From an uncultured Clostridia bacterium (lineage in GTDB: Bacteria; Bacillota; Clostridia; Oscillospirales; Acutalibacteraceae), in assembly GCA_947631855.1 (NCBI GenBank), contig CANRMX010000002.1, forward strand, positions 1 through 64,000: a stretch of DNA of 64,000 nt, in the 5' to 3' direction. The translations under genes were made by a program, and so were the position numbers. Below are positions 32,392-40,472 of this stretch, in pieces. Numbering within the stretch: position 1 is the first letter of the stretch; every line of letters starts with the position of its first letter. The notes under the pieces are model-generated. The model was given only the letters and a program-made list of their open reading frames with translations. It was not told the origin of the DNA and searched no databases.

Positions 32392-33274
32392 GAAAGAGAA
32401 AGAACGTCTGCGCCAGTGGCTCCATAGGGCAAGCCTGATTCTGGCGTCGCTGCTGCTGATTTTGTGGAGCACCTCGCCCAGCCGGCTGCGCCAACTTAAG
32501 GTAGATTCCGGCTTCGGCGGCGGCTTTGAGGAAGGGCTTTCCATCCATGTGCTGGATGTGGGAAAAGCCGACGCGATCCTGCTGACCTGTGACGGGCACA
32601 CGGCGGTGCTGGACGCCGGCACGATCCTGGACGGCTCCGCCGTGGTGGATTATATCCTCCGCAACGATCTTGCCAGCCCGGAGTATATGATCGCGTCCCA
32701 TCCCGACAGCGACCATATCGGCGGGATGCCCCAAGTCCTGCGGGAGCTGGGCGCAAGGCAGTTTATCCGTTCGGCGTATTTTCCGGAGGCCTATGGGCTG
32801 ATCGACCCCATCCTGGAGGATGCCACGATCCCGATCCGCACCGTGGAGCCGGGAGACAGCTTCCGGCTGGCAGACGCGGTGCTGACGGTGCTGGCGCCGG
32901 TGCAGGAATATTTGGAAACCAACAGCGCCTCGCTGGTGCTGCGGCTGGAATATGAAGATTTCACCGCCCTGTTTTGCGGCGATATCGAGGCGGATGCGGA
33001 ACAGGACCTGTTGGAAAGCGGCGCGGCGCTCTCCGCGAATTTCTTGAAGGTCGCCCATCATGGCAGCCGCACCTCCAGCACGGAGGCCTTTCTCCAGGCC
33101 GTTTCTCCGCAGTATGCCATTGTCTCCGTGGGGAAGGACAACAACCGTCTGCCCAATGAGGATGCCCTCCGGCGGCTGGACGGCATCTGTCCCTATGTTT
33201 TCCGCACCGATACCGACGGGACGGTGGTCTTTTCCTATCAGGACGGCCAAATGACCATCCGCACCGAAGCATAG
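32384..33274 (+). CDS. ComEC C-terminal-like MBL-fold metallohydrolase with membrane anchor
   Basis: A 296-residue protein with one N-terminal hydrophobic segment (ASLILASLLLILWSTSPS) and a metallo-beta-lactamase domain: IHVLDVGKADAILLTCDGHTAVLDAGTILDG, the metal motif ASHPDSDHIGGMPQVL, ALFCGDIEADAEQDLLE and LKVAHHGSRTSSTEAFLQAVSP. These match the MBL domain of ComEC/Rec2, but the competence membrane domain is absent. Exported, anchored MBL proteins of this kind are widespread; phosphodiesterase or nuclease activity is suspected, not proven. Start ATG lies inside the end of ftsK, with only a poor RBS, so translation is probably coupled. The DUF3006 gene follows, a frequent partner. Confidence 0.85.
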   Translation: MTEKEKERLRQWLHRASLILASLLLILWSTSPSRLRQLKVDSGFGGGFEEGLSIHVLDVGKADAILLTCDGHTAVLDAGTILDGSAVVDYILRNDLASPEYMIASHPDSDHIGGMPQVLRELGARQFIRSAYFPEAYGLIDPILEDATIPIRTVEPGDSFRLADAVLTVLAPVQEYLETNSASLVLRLEYEDFTALFCGDIEADAEQDLLESGAALSANFLKVAHHGSRTSSTEAFLQAVSPQYAIVSVGKDNNRLPNEDALRRLDGICPYVFRTDTDGTVVFSYQDGQMTIRTEA

Positions 33275-33286
33275 AAAGGACCGGCC

Positions 33287-33505
33287 ATGAAGAAACTGAT
33301 CGTTGACCGTTTTGAAGGCGGCTTTGCAATCTGCGAGGACGAGGAGCTGCGCACGGTGGCTCTCGAGCGGGAGCGCCTGCCCGATGGGGCAGAGGAGGGG
33401 AGTGTGTTGCTCCTTTCCGGAGAAGGCGCGCTGCTGTTGGATCGGGAGGCCACCGCTGCCCGCCGACAACAGCTGGCGGAGCGTCTGCGCAGGCTGCTGC
33501 AATAA
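33287..33505 (+). CDS. DUF3006 domain protein
   Basis: A 72-residue cytoplasmic protein: MKKLIVDRFEGGFAICEDEE...ERERLPDGAEEGSVLLLSGEGALLLDREATAARRQQLAERLRRLL. The RFEGxxAICE...LP...EGxVL pattern is that of DUF3006, a small beta-rich family of unknown function that is very often encoded next to ComEC-like MBL hydrolases, as here (12-bp gap). The ATG has AGAAAGGA about 6 nt upstream. A regulatory or partner role towards the MBL protein is inference from gene order. Confidence 0.85.
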   Translation: MKKLIVDRFEGGFAICEDEELRTVALERERLPDGAEEGSVLLLSGEGALLLDREATAARRQQLAERLRRLLQ

Positions 33506-33568
33506 GCAGCGCATAAATCGGCGGCGGGCTGCATACCCCTTTCCCAGAAGATTTTCCGGGAGGCCGCC

Positions 33569-34288
33569 ATGAAGAAGAAACTGCTGTTTGCCGCCCTGTT
33601 CGCCGCGTCCCTGGCGATGTTTGCCGCCCAGACCATGCAGGCTTTTGGGATCGTCAGCTTCCACGTCGATTTCTTTGCCAAGAAGGGCGTGATCGTCCTC
33701 GATCCCGGCCACGGTGGGGAAGACGGCGGCGCCAGCAGCGGCAGCGGCGCGCTGGAGAAGGATATCAACCTGGCTATCGCGCTGGAACTGAAAAAGGATT
33801 TGGAGCGGAACTTCTTTGAGGTGATCCTGACCCGGGACGGCGATTACGCCATTGGCGATCTTTCGCTGTCCACGGTGTCCCAGCGGAAGCGTTCCGATAT
33901 CCTTGCGCGAGTGCAGATGGTGGAGGAGTCCGGCGACTGCATCCTCATCAGCATTCACCAGAATCACTTTACCGAAGCCCAGTACAGCGGCGCACAGATG
34001 TTCTATTCGCCCAATCATCCCGACAGCAAGGCCCTGGCCGAGGCGATCCGCCAGAGCGTGGCAGGCTCCTTGCAGCCGGAGAATCACCGGGAAACGAAAG
34101 AAGCCGAAAGCAGCATCTTTCTCCTGTCCAACGTCCATGTGCCCTCGGTGCTGGTGGAGTGCGGATTCTTGTCCAATCCCCAGGAGGCGGCAAAACTGTG
34201 CGATGAGGCGTACCAAAAGGACATGGCCGCCGCGATCTATAACGGGTTGATCGACTACCTACAGGCCAAGGCGCGGACGGCTCCATAG
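33569..34288 (+). CDS. cwlD: N-acetylmuramoyl-L-alanine amidase CwlD
   Basis: Amidase_3 zinc hydrolase; with PdaA, CwlD makes muramic-delta-lactam in the spore cortex. The 239-residue product has a signal-anchor (KKLLFAALFAASLAMFAA) and the catalytic domain: VIVLDPGHGGEDGGAS (zinc His), LEKDINLAIALELKKDLE (zinc Glu), CILISIHQNHFTE (zinc His) and VPSVLVECGFLSNPQEA (catalytic Glu). The spacing and small size fit CwlD better than the cell-separation amidases. RBS GGGAGGCC precedes the ATG. Its presence supports an endospore-forming host. Confidence 0.9.
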   Translation: MKKKLLFAALFAASLAMFAAQTMQAFGIVSFHVDFFAKKGVIVLDPGHGGEDGGASSGSGALEKDINLAIALELKKDLERNFFEVILTRDGDYAIGDLSLSTVSQRKRSDILARVQMVEESGDCILISIHQNHFTEAQYSGAQMFYSPNHPDSKALAEAIRQSVAGSLQPENHRETKEAESSIFLLSNVHVPSVLVECGFLSNPQEAAKLCDEAYQKDMAAAIYNGLIDYLQAKARTAP

Positions 34289-34315
34289 AATAAACCGATT
34301 AAGGAAGGAATCAAC

Positions 34316-35689
34316 GTGGCGGGGAAGAGCAAAATTCTGTACCAATGTACCCAGTGCGGGTTTGAATCTGCCAAATGGATGGGGAAGTGCCCCGAATGTG
34401 GCAGCTGGAACTCCATGGAGGAGATCGTCAAAGAGACAGCGGTCGTGCCGAGAGCCGCCGTGAGCCGGGCCGTGGGCAGCGCCCGGCCCGTGAAGATTCG
34501 GGATATCAGCATCGAGGACGAGCACCGCTACCACACCGGCCTTTCCGAGCTGGATCGTGTGCTGGGCGGCGGCATCGTCAAGGGTTCGCTGATCCTCCTG
34601 AGCGGCGACCCGGGCATTGGCAAATCCACCATGCTGCTGCAGATCTGCGAATCCCTTGGGGAGACCCTGCGGGTGCTGTACGTTTCCGGCGAGGAATCCG
34701 CCCGGCAGATCAAGCTGCGGGCGGGCCGCCTGGGCGTGCAGAGCGACAATCTCTGGATCATGACGGAAACCGACGTGCAGCTGATCGTGGAGACCATCCA
34801 CGCGGAGAAGCCGGACTTGGTGATGATCGATTCCATCCAGACCATGAATTACAGCGAGCTTTCCTCGTCGCCGGGCAGTGTGACCCAGGTGCGGGAGAGC
34901 ACCAACGCCATGATGCGCTGCGCGAAGTCCATGGATATCCCCATCCTGATCGTGGGCCACGTGAACAAGGATGGCGCCATTGCCGGGCCCAAGGTGCTGG
35001 AACACATCGTGGACGCGGTGCTGTATTTCGAGGGCGACCGCCAGATGACCTACCGCATCCTGCGCGCCGCCAAGAACCGCTACGGCTCCACCAACGAGAT
35101 CGGCGTGTTCGATATGGGCGAGAACGGCCTCCGGCAGGTGGAAAACCCTTCCGAAGCCATGCTTTCCGGGCGGCCGAAAAACGCCTCGGGCACCTGCGTC
35201 ACCGCCGTGATGGAGGGCAGCCGGCCCATCCTGGCAGAGATCCAGGGGCTGGCCACCACCTCGGGATTCGGCACGCCCAGGCGGATGTCCACCGGCTTCG
35301 ACTACAACCGCATGGCGCTGATCCTGGCGGTGCTGGAGAAGCGGGCCGGGTATTATTTTTCCAATCTGGATGCGTACCTCAACGTGGTGGGCGGCCTGAG
35401 ATTGGACGAGCCTTCGGTAGACCTGGCGGTGGCCATGGCGCTGGTGTCCAGCTTGAAGGACACCGCCATCCGGGAGGACACGGTGGTGTTCGGCGAGATC
35501 GGTCTGCCGGGCGAACTGCGGAGCATCAATCACGCGGACCTGCGGATCGGCGAGGCTGCGCGGCTGGGATTCGCTCGGTGCATTCTGCCGTATCACAGCT
35601 TGAAAAATTTGACCGGGCCCATGGGCGGCATCGAGATCATCGGTGCGAAAACCGTTCGAGAAGCCTTTGAAGCGGCAACGACCCAGTGA
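34316..35689 (+). CDS. radA: DNA repair protein RadA
   Basis: RecA-like ATPase/helicase that promotes branch migration during recombinational repair and, in spore formers, supports transformation and spore DNA repair. The 457-residue protein shows the N-terminal zinc finger YQCTQCGFESAKWMGKCPECGSWNSMEE, Walker A LSGDPGIGKSTMLLQ, Walker B region DLVMIDSIQTM, the RadA motif KNRYGSTNEIGVFDM (KNRFG type), and a C-terminal Lon protease-like domain (DLAVAMALVSSLKD...FGEIGLPGELRSI). Start is GTG 34316, with AAGGAAGGAA upstream. Stands between cwlD and a tyrosine recombinase. Confidence 0.96.
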   Translation: MAGKSKILYQCTQCGFESAKWMGKCPECGSWNSMEEIVKETAVVPRAAVSRAVGSARPVKIRDISIEDEHRYHTGLSELDRVLGGGIVKGSLILLSGDPGIGKSTMLLQICESLGETLRVLYVSGEESARQIKLRAGRLGVQSDNLWIMTETDVQLIVETIHAEKPDLVMIDSIQTMNYSELSSSPGSVTQVRESTNAMMRCAKSMDIPILIVGHVNKDGAIAGPKVLEHIVDAVLYFEGDRQMTYRILRAAKNRYGSTNEIGVFDMGENGLRQVENPSEAMLSGRPKNASGTCVTAVMEGSRPILAEIQGLATTSGFGTPRRMSTGFDYNRMALILAVLEKRAGYYFSNLDAYLNVVGGLRLDEPSVDLAVAMALVSSLKDTAIREDTVVFGEIGLPGELRSINHADLRIGEAARLGFARCILPYHSLKNLTGPMGGIEIIGAKTVREAFEAATTQ

Positions 35690-35693
35690 TGTG

Positions 35694-35763
35694 CTGCCCG
35701 ATCCAAAAGCAGAACCGGCGCTTCCTGTGGGAGAGATGCCGGGGAGGCCCTGAAACCGGGCAG
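35694..35763 (+). other. Nested stem-loop between radA and the recombinase gene
   Basis: CTGCCCG (35694-35700) pairs perfectly with CGGGCAG (35757-35763), and inside them CCGGC (35715-35719) with GCCGG (35738-35742). No T-tract follows, so it is a weak candidate for the radA terminator or a structured leader. Confidence 0.4.
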
Positions 35764-35779
35764 GAAGAAAAACAGCCAG

Positions 35780-35809
35780 AATTATACAAAATAAATATTT
35801 TGTATAATT
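35780..35809. promoter_or_regulatory. 13-bp perfect palindrome overlapping a -10 box, upstream of the recombinase gene
   Basis: AATTATACAAAAT - aaat - ATTTTGTATAATT is a perfect inverted repeat. Its right arm contains TATAAT (35803-35808), 20 bp before the ATG of the next gene, and its left arm contains the mirror element. It looks like an operator at a promoter, but no good -35 is visible; a recombinase-binding site is another possibility. Confidence 0.55.
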
Positions 35810-35822
35810 TGGGGGAGAAAAA

Positions 35823-36854
35823 ATGAGCTTTTCAATTCGGGACGAGATGCCGTCTCTTGTGCAGGAGTACGCAGCCTATCTGCGGAACGTGCGGGGCCTT
35901 TCGGCGAAAACCGTGGAAGAATATTGTCTGGACCTGCGCACGTTCTTCCGGTTTTTAAAATTGGATCGCGGCCTTGTCGGCGGCGACGTGCCCTTGGAAG
36001 AAATTCCCGTGAAGGATGTCGATCTGGAATTTATTCGCTCTGTCAAGACCTTTGACGTGTTCGAGTTTATGAATTTCGTCGCCGACGAGCGCAACAACAT
36101 GAGCTCCACCCGCCAGCGGAAATCCTCGTCTCTCAAGTCCTTTTTCAAGTACCTGATGGTTCACGAGAAACTGCTGGACGAAAATCCCACGGAAAATCTC
36201 ACGCCCCCTAAAGCCAAGAAAGCTCTGCCCCATTTCCTATCGCTCGAACAAAGTATCGAACTTTTGAACGCAGTGGACGGGCCCAACCGGGCACGGGATC
36301 GCTGCATCCTCACGCTGTTCCTCAATTGCGGGATGCGGCTATCCGAGCTGGTCTCTATCAATATCACGGATGTGATCCACAACAATTCCACGTTGCGCAT
36401 CCTGGGCAAAGGCAACAAGGAACGGATCGTCTATCTGAACGAAGCCTGTCTGCAGGCCATTCAGGAGTATCTTGCGGTGCGGCCCAGGGACGGCGTGACC
36501 GACCGCAACGCCCTGTTCCTGAGCAATCGCGGGACGCGGATCAGCACCAAAATGGTGCAGGCGATGGTGAAAAAATATCTGGAAAAGATCGGTCTGGGCG
36601 GCCCCGGGTATTCGGTGCATAAGCTGCGCCACACCGCTGCCACGCTGATGTACCGCTATGGCGACGTGGACATCCGGGTGCTGCAGGATATTTTGGGCCA
36701 CACCAATCTGGGCACCACCGAAATCTACACCCACACGTCGGACAGCCAGATGGAATCGGCCATCAATTCCAACCCGCTGGCGCATATCACCGACAACCGC
36801 GCCGCACGTCCGGCGGATGACGAAGACGAGGACGAAGAAAAGGACGAGGGATGA
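35823..36854 (+). CDS. Tyrosine recombinase, XerC/XerD type
   Basis: A 343-residue site-specific recombinase. The N-terminal SAM-like core-binding domain (LVQEYAAYLRNVRGLSAKTVEEYCLDLRTFFRFL) is followed by the catalytic domain with all expected residues: Arg in NCGMRLSELVSI, Lys in LGKGNKERIV, HxxR in YSVHKLRHTAATLM, His in DILGHTNLGTTEIYTH, and the nucleophilic Tyr in EIYTH. An acidic tail (DDEDEDEEKDEG) ends the protein. RBS GGGGGAG precedes the ATG. It sits behind a perfect palindrome and faces a second recombinase (38981-39871). It could be XerC acting with that XerD-like protein, or an independent recombinase. Confidence 0.88.
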   Translation: MSFSIRDEMPSLVQEYAAYLRNVRGLSAKTVEEYCLDLRTFFRFLKLDRGLVGGDVPLEEIPVKDVDLEFIRSVKTFDVFEFMNFVADERNNMSSTRQRKSSSLKSFFKYLMVHEKLLDENPTENLTPPKAKKALPHFLSLEQSIELLNAVDGPNRARDRCILTLFLNCGMRLSELVSINITDVIHNNSTLRILGKGNKERIVYLNEACLQAIQEYLAVRPRDGVTDRNALFLSNRGTRISTKMVQAMVKKYLEKIGLGGPGYSVHKLRHTAATLMYRYGDVDIRVLQDILGHTNLGTTEIYTHTSDSQMESAINSNPLAHITDNRAARPADDEDEDEEKDEG

Positions 36855-36872
36855 TCTCCCCCGTCCTTTTTT
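36842..36872 (+). terminator. Terminator overlapping the recombinase stop codon
   Basis: GGACGAGGG ... CCCCCGTCC hairpin with the stop codon in the loop, followed by TTTTTT. Confidence 0.75.
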
Positions 36873-37827
36873 ATTGCCTTTTCTTCAAGCGCCTGTGATA
36901 GGCGGGCTCGTGCAGCCCGGGCCGGGTCAAAATCGCCAACTCACCGTTCTGGATCATCTGTTCGATCCGCAGGGCGATCCAGCCGTCGCCGACGCCCAGC
37001 TGGTATTGGCCCAATATCCGGCCGATCAACGCTGCCTCCTCAAATTCCTCCGGCTGCCGGGCGATCTCACGCCGAATGAAGCCGTCATAGAAATCCTCCG
37101 GCACGCTGCACAGCCGCCCGCTCACCACCGCCCGCAGCGCGGCGTTCTCCTGCTGTAAATCTTTCCATTGTGCTGCATAGTACCGCAGTTCCTCATAGGC
37201 CGCCTGCCGCGCCTGAGAGGCATACCGGCCAAAGCCGCCGGGCTCCATCTCATCCCAGCCGGAGTAGGTCACGATACTCCCCTTCTCCCGAATTTCCACC
37301 TCCGGCAGCTTGACCAGGAAAACTTGTTCGATTGCGCCCCGCCGCACCAGCTGATCGGCCATCCAGCACAGGCCGCACCGGTCATCGGGCTTCTCGCTGT
37401 ACCAGATGCGCACCGGCTCGCCGTGGGCGGCGCGGGACAGGACGGTTTCCAGCGCTTCCGGCAGGCCCTCCATAAGCGCGGCAGCGGCATCCCTGGCCTC
37501 GTCGGGATAGAAAGCAAACAGGCGGCGCAGCGTGTCCAGCCTGTTTTGCGCAAAGCCCTCCTCGGCGATTTCACCAACGCTCAGCGCCAGATGGAACCCA
37601 AACACATCCGCCGGGTCGCCGCCCATGGGGACGGCGCTCTCCCACATCTGTTTTTCTCGTTCCTGCGCGTTTTTCCTGGCCCGGTCGATCTCCTCCTGTG
37701 TGGATTCTGCGCCGTCCTGGCCGGCCACGATCACCCCAATGGCGCCGCCGCGATATGGGCCGATACCGTACCGCTGGGCGATCTTTAGCCCACCCGCGGC
37801 GGAATCGCTGAATGCAACTTCGATCAT
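36871..37827 (-). CDS. DUF1835/DUF3658 domain protein
   Basis: A 318-residue cytoplasmic protein. The N-terminal half begins MIEVAFSDSAAGGLKIAQRYG and includes PVRIWYSEKPDDRCGLCWMADQLV, as in DUF1835; the C-terminal half (CSVPEDFYDGFIRREIARQPEEFEEAALIGRILGQYQLGVGDGWIALRIEQMIQNGELAIL) resembles DUF3658, a small helical domain. Function is unknown in this family. The start ATG has GGAGGTTGCCCC upstream (AGGAGGTT). It is monocistronic or follows the membrane-protein gene on the same strand. Confidence 0.78.
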   Translation of the reverse strand: MIEVAFSDSAAGGLKIAQRYGIGPYRGGAIGVIVAGQDGAESTQEEIDRARKNAQEREKQMWESAVPMGGDPADVFGFHLALSVGEIAEEGFAQNRLDTLRRLFAFYPDEARDAAAALMEGLPEALETVLSRAAHGEPVRIWYSEKPDDRCGLCWMADQLVRRGAIEQVFLVKLPEVEIREKGSIVTYSGWDEMEPGGFGRYASQARQAAYEELRYYAAQWKDLQQENAALRAVVSGRLCSVPEDFYDGFIRREIARQPEEFEEAALIGRILGQYQLGVGDGWIALRIEQMIQNGELAILTRPGLHEPAYHRRLKKRQ

Positions 37828-37849
37828 AGGGGCAACCTCCTTGTCGTTG

Positions 37850-37880
37850 AAACAAATCGGGCACAGCAGTCTGCGCCCGG
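37850..37880 (-). terminator. Terminator-like hairpin after the membrane-protein gene
   Basis: CGGGC-G-CAG-actg-CTG-T-GCCCG stem followed on the minus strand by ATTTGTTTC. Confidence 0.45.
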
Positions 37881-37890
37881 TTTTTGTTAT

Positions 37891-38946
37891 TTATTCGCCC
37901 AATTCTTCCCGTTCCGCCGCGCTCAGCTCCGATTTCTTTACCAGCTTGCCGCGAATGAACACATAGGGGTCTTCCTCGACCTCCCCATCCTCCTCGGAGG
38001 GCTCGTCTGGGGCCACCACCTCGGGCGGCGCGTAGAAGGCGGCGTTCTCCTGCTTTTCCACGGCGACCTCCTCCGGCGTCTTGTCCGGCGGCAGTTCTCC
38101 CCTTGCGATGGCCTGCTGCTTCTCATAGGGCTGGATCATATAGCGGTTGATCACCGGGTACACCGTAAAGTTGACCGTATAGCTCACCCAGGCGAACACC
38201 ACAAAGAGCAGCAGCAGCGCGAAGATGAACACCACCAGATTGATCAACGGGATCACCGCCACCACCAGGAACAGCAGCCCGCCAAAGAGCACGGTCAGCA
38301 GCAGATTGCGGCCAAATCCGGCCAGGATAAAGATCATGGCGTTCTTGTAGGCCTGTCCGAATTTCAAATCGAAGGTGACGAACATGATGGGCAGGTAGTA
38401 CTGGGCAAAGAGGAACAGCACGCTGAACAGCACGCACATCCAGAAGGGCACATAGTAGAGGCTCTCTTGGGCGGCCCGGTTGCCATAGAAGGTGATGGCA
38501 AAGCTCAAGATCACATAGGCCGCGTAGACCACCACCCCGTTTAGGAGAAAGTATTTCCAGTTGTCCCGCACGGCGTCCCAGAAATCCGACCACACAAAGG
38601 CGTGCTCCTCCCGGGCGAAATTCCGGGTGATCAGCGTCAGGCCCGCCGCAAAGGGCGACACCAGAATCAGCGGCAGGGGCACCACGTAGCGCGTCCAAAC
38701 GTCCATTTCCACGGCGGAATCGCCCTGGCCGATATGCAGCACAAAATGGGGCAAGCCGATATACAAGAACACCATCAGCGCCACCGCGGCCGCCACCGGC
38801 AGGAAGAAGATCAAATTCGCCTGGCACAGCTTGGTAAATTTCCGGAAGTAGATCTCAAAATAGCGGATCGGCGCCGCCTTGGGAGGCTCGTCCTTGTTGA
38901 CGCCGGGGCCGGGTTTATCGAAATTGAAAAGACCGAAGAAAGCCAA
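37891..38946 (-). CDS. YesL/DUF624-like membrane protein
   Basis: A 351-residue polytopic membrane protein. Hydrophobic segments include LIFFLPVAAAVALMVFLYIGLPHFVL, VPLPLILVSPFAAGLTLI, YFLLNGVVVYAAYVILSFAITFYG, FWMCVLFSVLFLFAQYYLPIMFV, and a strong C-terminal pair NLLLTVLFGGLLFLVVAVIPLINLVVFIFALLLLFVVFAWVSYTV. The FARExHAFVWSDFWDAVRDNWK loop is typical of YesL/DUF624 proteins. A charged cytoplasmic tail of about 80 residues follows. The start is TTG 38946, with GGAGTGAT just upstream; there is no nearby ATG in frame. Function unknown. Confidence 0.75.
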   Translation of the reverse strand: MAFFGLFNFDKPGPGVNKDEPPKAAPIRYFEIYFRKFTKLCQANLIFFLPVAAAVALMVFLYIGLPHFVLHIGQGDSAVEMDVWTRYVVPLPLILVSPFAAGLTLITRNFAREEHAFVWSDFWDAVRDNWKYFLLNGVVVYAAYVILSFAITFYGNRAAQESLYYVPFWMCVLFSVLFLFAQYYLPIMFVTFDLKFGQAYKNAMIFILAGFGRNLLLTVLFGGLLFLVVAVIPLINLVVFIFALLLLFVVFAWVSYTVNFTVYPVINRYMIQPYEKQQAIARGELPPDKTPEEVAVEKQENAAFYAPPEVVAPDEPSEEDGEVEEDPYVFIRGKLVKKSELSAAEREELGE

Positions 38947-38980
38947 AATATCACTCCATTTCCAGTATGTAGATTCCGTC

Positions 38981-39871
38981 CTACCCCAGCTTGGCCTTGG
39001 GGTGACTTTCCTGATAGACCTGCCGGATATGGTTGTCCAACAGCTGGACGTACACCTGGGTGGAGGAAATATCGGCGTGGCCCATCATCGTCTGGATGTC
39101 CTTCACCGAAGCGCCGTTTTCCAGCAGGTGCAGTGCAAAAGAATGGCGCAGGGTGTGGGGCGTGATCTCTTTTTTGATCCCTGCCTCCTCCGCGTAGCCC
39201 TTCACGATCTTCCAGAAGCCCTGCCGGGTCAGTCGGCCGCCGTTGAGGTTGACGAAAAGCGCGTTTCCGCTGTCCGGCCCGGTGATGAGCCCCCGCATGC
39301 GGTAGATGTAATCGGACACGGCCACCACCGCCGACGGATACATGGGGATCAACCGCACGCCCTTGTTGCCCCGGCAGTACAGCACGCCGGAACGCAGGTT
39401 CACGTCTTTGATATTCATGCTGATGAGTTCCGACACGCGGATGCCTGTGGCGTAGAGCAGTTCCAGCATGGCCTTGTCCCGGCAGCCCTTGGCCTCGGTG
39501 ATGTCCGGCCGGGAAAGTAGCAGCTCGATCTCCTCGCTGGAAAGCACCTGGGGCAGCTTCTTCTCAACGCGCTCCAGCTTGATGCCTTTTGCAGGATTCG
39601 TATCTGTCAGCCCGCGGAGGATCAAAAACTTATAGAAACACCGCACAGAAGCCAGGTTCCGGGAGATGGTGGGCTGGGAACGCTTCAGCTCATGCAGCTG
39701 ATCCACAAAAGCCCGCACATCCTTTTCGTCCGCCTCCAGCGGGGTGAGCCCACGGCCGGAGAGGAATTCCAGATAGTGCAGGGTATCACGCAAATAAGAT
39801 TCCCGGGTATTGGCCGAGCTGGACTTCTGCACAGCCAGATACTCGCTGAACATGGCGTAATAGTCTGTCAT
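38981..39871 (-). CDS. xerD: Tyrosine recombinase XerD
   Basis: A 296-residue recombinase that with a partner resolves chromosome dimers at dif. N-terminal core-binding domain (YLAVQKSSSANTRESYLRDTLHYLEFL) and catalytic domain with Arg in YATGIRVSELISMNI, a beta-hairpin region CRGNKGVRLIPM, HxxR in PHTLRHSFALHLL, His in MMGHADISSTQVYVQL, and Tyr in QVYVQL. XerD-like length and the GADIxSTQVY pattern support the name. ATG 39871 is chosen (GGTGGG 8 nt upstream); the ORF track adds one TTG codon. It is 34 bp upstream of the YesL-like gene on the same strand. Confidence 0.88.
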   Translation of the reverse strand: MTDYYAMFSEYLAVQKSSSANTRESYLRDTLHYLEFLSGRGLTPLEADEKDVRAFVDQLHELKRSQPTISRNLASVRCFYKFLILRGLTDTNPAKGIKLERVEKKLPQVLSSEEIELLLSRPDITEAKGCRDKAMLELLYATGIRVSELISMNIKDVNLRSGVLYCRGNKGVRLIPMYPSAVVAVSDYIYRMRGLITGPDSGNALFVNLNGGRLTRQGFWKIVKGYAEEAGIKKEITPHTLRHSFALHLLENGASVKDIQTMMGHADISSTQVYVQLLDNHIRQVYQESHPKAKLG

Positions 39872-40433
39872 CAAGCGATCCCACCTTCAAAGCAAAAATG
39901 AAACGAAACGAAACCGAAAGCATGCAATCAAAATCAAGAAGAATCATTCATTCTTATGAAAAGCTCACAATGGATAAAACTGGGATAAAGTCAATCGACC
40001 CATAAAAATGTAAAGATTATTTGAAACCAAAGTTGCGATTTCCAAACCGAGGATGAAAAAATGTATATTCCATAATCTTTCCAAAGAGCTTAAAGAAAAA
40101 GCCGTATGAAACCAAGGCCACAAGATATTGAACCTCGAGAAGGAAAGCTGGGCACATCTTGATAAAATGGCCGAAAAATAGAAAAACTGCCGAAAATCGG
40201 CCGTTTTTTTGCGAGATCAACCCACCGGAGATCCATTCGACAACATCTTGAGCACACAGTGGAGAAGTCCCCTGTACCTACATACTATAAACCATTCTTT
40301 CAAAATTTGCAAGGTTTTCGGCGAATATTTTTCCAAAATTATTTCAACCGCCGTTTTTTATGTCTTTTAACTTATGTAAACCAATGTATAAACCGCATAC
40401 TGCTTTCTGTCTACCGGACTACATATTGTGTGC
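39872..40433. other. AT-rich intergenic region without recognisable gene
   Basis: About 560 bp, visibly richer in A+T than all flanking genes. It contains a plus-strand terminator (40189-40211), short direct repeats ATGTAAACC/ATGTATAAACC (around 40374-40392), and TTATGTAAAC (40372-40381), which equals most of the XerD-binding arm of Firmicute dif sites. ORFs of the six-frame track here (for example 40017-40220) lack similarity, RBS or codon bias like the neighbours. It looks like acquired or decayed DNA. Confidence 0.5.
40189..40211 (+). terminator. Orphan intrinsic terminator in the AT-rich region
   Basis: GCCGA-aaa-TCGGC stem followed by CGTTTTTTT. No gene ends here, so it may close an unannotated transcript or a lost gene. 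Confidence 0.6.
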
Positions 40434-40439
40434 ATAAAA

Positions 40440-40464
40440 ATACACACGGCTAGACCGTGTGTAT
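40440..40464 (-). terminator. Terminator of the small membrane-protein gene
   Basis: Perfect 10-bp stem ATACACACGG-tctag-CCGTGTGTAT followed by TTTTATG on the minus strand, just after the stop codon of the next gene. Confidence 0.85.
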
Positions 40465-40472
40465 CGCTTCGG

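Noticed and set aside
40017-40220. 67-aa minus-strand ORF in the AT-rich gap
   Set aside because: No RBS, no similarity I recognise, and a terminator runs through its 5' end on the other strand.
40355-40382. Complete dif site
   Set aside because: TTATGTAAAC matches a XerD arm, but the sequence on the other side of the 6-bp centre (TTTTTATGTCT) is not an inverted XerC arm.
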